Positions 61,229-64,000 of a stretch of DNA of 64,000 bases are shown here, piece by piece. The stretch comes from CAYLJJ01 sp964384025 (GTDB lineage Bacteria; Myxococcota_A; Bradymonadia; UBA7976; UBA1532). The notes under the pieces were generated by a model that was not told where the DNA came from, did no database searches, and saw only the letters and a list, made by a program, of their open reading frames with translations. The DNA lies in assembly GCA_964384025.1 (NCBI GenBank), contig CAYLJJ010000004.1:62001-126000 (forward strand), given 5' to 3'. Both the position numbers and the translations under genes were made by a program. Within the stretch, counting starts at the first letter, position 1, and each line of letters begins with the position of its first letter.

Positions 61229-61325
61229 TTTTCGGGTGCTGAAGCGCTCATCTACTGATCTATTTCGTTTAAGCAAAGGGTCATATTTTGGGAAAGGCAG
61301 CGCGAACTTTGTTAGCCTCCTGAGC

Positions 61326-64000
61326 ATGCGCTGCTTTCTCCTCGCCCTCCTTATTCTGGCTTGTGATAGCCCCTCCTCAGAAGAGCCAGATCTTGGTCAA
61401 CTTCTGGATCTGGGATCTCGATCCGATCTGCAGTCTATCTTCCCTCCAGATATGCTCCCGTACGATGCTATGGAGCCAGATATAGATCGCCTCGGACCTC
61501 TCCTAAACTCACTGATCCCCAACCGTGGTCCCCTTGCTGGGGGCAGCGAGATCCTGATCATCGGTCGAGATTTTAACGAGGATGTTCAGATTTTCCTTGG
61601 AGCACGACCCTGCGCTGACATCCGCCTAGAGAGTGAGAACCATCTACGCTGCGTCACCCCCGCCGGAGAGCACTCTGGCCCGGTGGATCTACGCATCCTT
61701 TTGGAGGGAGAGGAGGCACGCCTTGAAGAGGGTTTTCACTACTTCGAGCCCCTCAACGTGCTCAATATGCTCCCCCTCAAGGGACCGACCGCAGGTGGGA
61801 TTGAGATCAGCATCGAGGGAGAGGGGCTCTTGGAGAGCAGCACTGTCCTCTTTGGGGGTCGGGCAGCGCTTCGAGTTCGCTGGGATGAGGAGGTGGGGAT
61901 CTTAAGCTGTCTCCTCCCTTCTGGAGAGCCTGGAATAGTCGATGTGCTTATACGCAACATCAACGGAGAGCTGCGGCTGCCTCAAGCCTTTAGCTACTAC
62001 GAAGAGATCTTCCTTGAGGCGCTTCAGCCTCAATGGGGCTGGAGCACAGGGGGAGAAGAGATCAGCCTCTCAGGAGCGGGCCTCCTACTGGAGAGTCAGG
62101 TGCGCTTTGGTGACGCTGAGGCGGAGCCCCTCCAGAGTGAACTTGAACGTCAACGCCTCAAGGTCCTGAGCCCTCCCCACGAACCTGGCTTGGTGACGGT
62201 AGCGGTAGAGAACATCAATGGCCTTGTTCAGCGTGAGCAAGCTTTCCTCTATCTGGATCCAGAGGAGGAGGAACTCTCTCTAGAAGCGGTGGTTCCCCAA
62301 CGCCTTCCCAGCTCAGGGGGAGGGCGGATTCTGGTGGGAGGCAGCGGCTTTACAGAGGAGGTGCAGATCTTCCTGGATGGAGAGCGGATCTTCTGTGAGC
62401 TGGAGGAGCCTCACCGTCTGAGCTGTGTGGCCCCTATCCATCCCCCTGGCTGGGTGGAGATCCAGCTGCGTCAGGGAGAGGAGCAACGGAGTCTTCCTCG
62501 AGGCCTGCGCTATTTTCCTGAGATTGAGGTCTTTGATCTTCAACCAGGGCGGGGCGCTCTTTCGGGAGGGACCTTGGTAGAGATCAGCGGTCGAGGCTTT
62601 CATGAGGAGATGGTCTTGGAGTTGGCGGGCGCGCGCCTGGATCTCATCGAAGTTCCCGACGCTGAGCACGCCTGGGCGCGGACTCCCAAGGGTCGTATGG
62701 GCTTTGCACACTTCCGCGCCTACACCCAGGAGGATGAAGCTTGGTTGCCTGAGGCCTTTGAGTACTTTGATCCCTATAGCCGCTTCGGTGGCATCTGGGG
62801 AGAGGCGATCCTGCACTCTGTAAATGTCACCCTGGTCAACAGCATGGATGGGAGCCGTATTGCAGATGCTCAGGTCTGGGCTCGCTCTCCTGGGGGGAGC
62901 ATGAGGATTGGGTTCAGTGATGAGGAGGGGCAGATCGTGCTCTCCAGCTTGGAGTTAGAACCTCCAGTCAGCGTTACAGCAGCGAAGGTGGGTTTTGAGG
63001 TCAGCACCTACGAGCGGGTCACCCATCAGAACGTGACCCTCTTTATGGATCCTCACCCCAGCGAGATAGAACCAGAGCCGGGAGATCCTCCTGAACCTCC
63101 CCCCCCCCTAGAGAACGCTCAGATCGAGGGTGAGCTTTGGGGCTTAGCTGAGCTGATCAAGCCGACAGAGCCTGGCTATGTTCTGGCCGCCTTTGTAGAG
63201 ACAACTCACAGCTCGATCTTCAACCGCAATGCCCTACCCTGGCCTGAGGAGAGAGGGGTGCTCTTAGAGGATGGCGCCTTCAGCATCACCGCGCGCCCAG
63301 GTGAGCTGGCGGTGATCGCCACCGCTGCTCATGTTCCTCATGGCAGCTTGGTCGATTATCAGGAGGATCTCATCAGCTATCAGAGCCTTCGAGCACTAAG
63401 CTTTCCTGTCGCGATGGCCTACCAGCGCTTTGTGAGCGCCAGCCCTGGGCGACAGATCTCAGGGATCGAGCTGCGCCTAGAGCATCCTCTAGATCAGCAA
63501 CTTATGGTTGAACTGGATAATCCCTCTGGTGGCACAGTCGAAGGACCTGGTCTCTACGAGGTGAGGGTCTTTTTGGATTTTGGCTCTGAAGGTTACTGGC
63601 AACTCGAGCCGGGCAGTCAAGGTCCCAACCATAGGCTCCCTGTGGGATCTCTGCCGGACATCAGCACCTGGGATCCAGATCTAAGCCTTCTCTGGCAGGG
63701 AATCGCTCGAAACGATGGTCCTCTCTGGCAGCCCTACACGATTACCTTTGAACACAGTCGCGATTTTGGAGAGAGCCTGAGCATCGGTCCCTTTATCGGA
63801 ACTCCCCGGATCATTCACCCCCAGGATGGAGGGGCGCTGGGAGATGATCGCCTCATCCGTTGGACCACTTTTCCTGGAATCTCAGGTCCTACAGAGACCC
63901 CCCATATCCAGCTCCTCAACATCTCCTCAAGCACGGGCATTGCGCTCTGGAGCCACCTCCTCCCTGGGGGAGTCGATCAATATACTCTGCCTGATCTGCC
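61326..64000 (+). CDS. Lipoprotein with five IPT/TIG repeats (3' end outside window)
   Basis: 891 codons are visible. MRCFLLALLILAC is a lipoprotein signal with the Cys at 13. Five IPT/TIG immunoglobulin-like repeats follow, recognisable by P-x-x-G-P-x-x-GG-x-x-(I/V)-x-I-x-G, for example PNRGPLAGGSEILIIGRDF, GPTAGGIEISIEGEGL and GRGALSGGTLVEISGRGF. A carboxypeptidase-regulatory-like domain (SVNVTLVNSMDGSRIADAQV) and a long beta-rich region extend to the window edge. IPT/TIG proteins are surface adhesion or scaffold proteins. The start is supported by the lipobox and by continuous frame. Confidence 0.85.
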   Translation, partial: MRCFLLALLILACDSPSSEEPDLGQLLDLGSRSDLQSIFPPDMLPYDAMEPDIDRLGPLLNSLIPNRGPLAGGSEILIIGRDFNEDVQIFLGARPCADIRLESENHLRCVTPAGEHSGPVDLRILLEGEEARLEEGFHYFEPLNVLNMLPLKGPTAGGIEISIEGEGLLESSTVLFGGRAALRVRWDEEVGILSCLLPSGEPGIVDVLIRNINGELRLPQAFSYYEEIFLEALQPQWGWSTGGEEISLSGAGLLLESQVRFGDAEAEPLQSELERQRLKVLSPPHEPGLVTVAVENINGLVQREQAFLYLDPEEEELSLEAVVPQRLPSSGGGRILVGGSGFTEEVQIFLDGERIFCELEEPHRLSCVAPIHPPGWVEIQLRQGEEQRSLPRGLRYFPEIEVFDLQPGRGALSGGTLVEISGRGFHEEMVLELAGARLDLIEVPDAEHAWARTPKGRMGFAHFRAYTQEDEAWLPEAFEYFDPYSRFGGIWGEAILHSVNVTLVNSMDGSRIADAQVWARSPGGSMRIGFSDEEGQIVLSSLELEPPVSVTAAKVGFEVSTYERVTHQNVTLFMDPHPSEIEPEPGDPPEPPPPLENAQIEGELWGLAELIKPTEPGYVLAAFVETTHSSIFNRNALPWPEERGVLLEDGAFSITARPGELAVIATAAHVPHGSLVDYQEDLISYQSLRALSFPVAMAYQRFVSASPGRQISGIELRLEHPLDQQLMVELDNPSGGTVEGPGLYEVRVFLDFGSEGYWQLEPGSQGPNHRLPVGSLPDISTWDPDLSLLWQGIARNDGPLWQPYTITFEHSRDFGESLSIGPFIGTPRIIHPQDGGALGDDRLIRWTTFPGISGPTETPHIQLLNISSSTGIALWSHLLPGGVDQYTLPDL

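Noticed and set aside
1..64000. CRISPR array, insertion sequence or prophage
   Set aside because: No regularly spaced direct repeats, transposase, integrase or phage structural genes were seen; the repeats found are inside coding genes.

Overview
The window reads as one chromosomal stretch of a Gram-negative, predatory- or social-type deltaproteobacterium, most likely a member of Myxococcota (Bradymonadia-like or an uncultured relative). This is inferred from content, not from any marker search. The signs are four eukaryotic-type Ser/Thr kinases (one reads HRDVSPSN, common in myxobacteria; two carry PEGA domains), an FHA-sigma54 activator, many lipobox lipoproteins, MopE-type CDG-x-DNDCDG repeats, IPT/TIG repeats and a type B succinate dehydrogenase. 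The sequence is from a draft assembly: 100 Ns at 56926-57025 lie inside a tandem-repeat gene, and genes run off both window ends. Tight operons with ATGA/GTGA/TTGA overlaps and TTG starts are common.

Layout. 1-5137: a kinase-like protein lacking the catalytic Asp, a DUF5765 membrane protein, a PAP2 phosphatase and a DUF4139 exported protein. 5571-8945: sdhCAB on the minus strand. 9073-12678: two polyhydroxyalkanoate-linked genes (granule-associated protein, PhaR) mixed with three uncharacterised genes. 13131-20647: a plus-strand run of lipoprotein, PEGA kinase, small membrane protein, two ArsA-type ATPases, TPR lipoprotein and ruvX. 20657-23295: two secreted proteins. 23499-25246: an ArsR regulator, two microcompartment vertex (BMC-P) proteins and a class II aldolase, followed by a decayed Cys-rich gene. 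25737-33683: lytic transglycosylase, pgsA, tRNA-Gly, glycosyltransferase, polA with an unusual insertion, a GAF histidine kinase and a lipoprotein. 33708-35891: an Old Yellow Enzyme-type reductase with an extra C-terminal domain.

36040-39689 holds rpoZ and flagellar control genes (fliJ-like, fliA, flhG, flhF), which suggests a flagellated organism. priA, a kinase, a lipoprotein and a flippase follow. 46257-54396 holds secreted proteins and a signalling cluster of FHA-sigma54 activator, PEGA kinase and TPR membrane protein. 54605-64000 holds a large MopE-repeat/DUF4214 lipoprotein broken by the assembly gap, two PilZ-like proteins, creD and the start of an IPT/TIG lipoprotein.

The items most worth follow-up are: the compact BMC-P pair, aldolase and ArsR cluster without any shell hexamer or trimer gene; the OYE reductase whose C-terminal 81 residues carry their own ribosome-binding site and start; the kinase-ArsA-ArsA-TPR operon; the repeat insertion in DNA polymerase I; and the collapsed MopE repeat, whose missing length can be predicted from the repeat period and reading frame.
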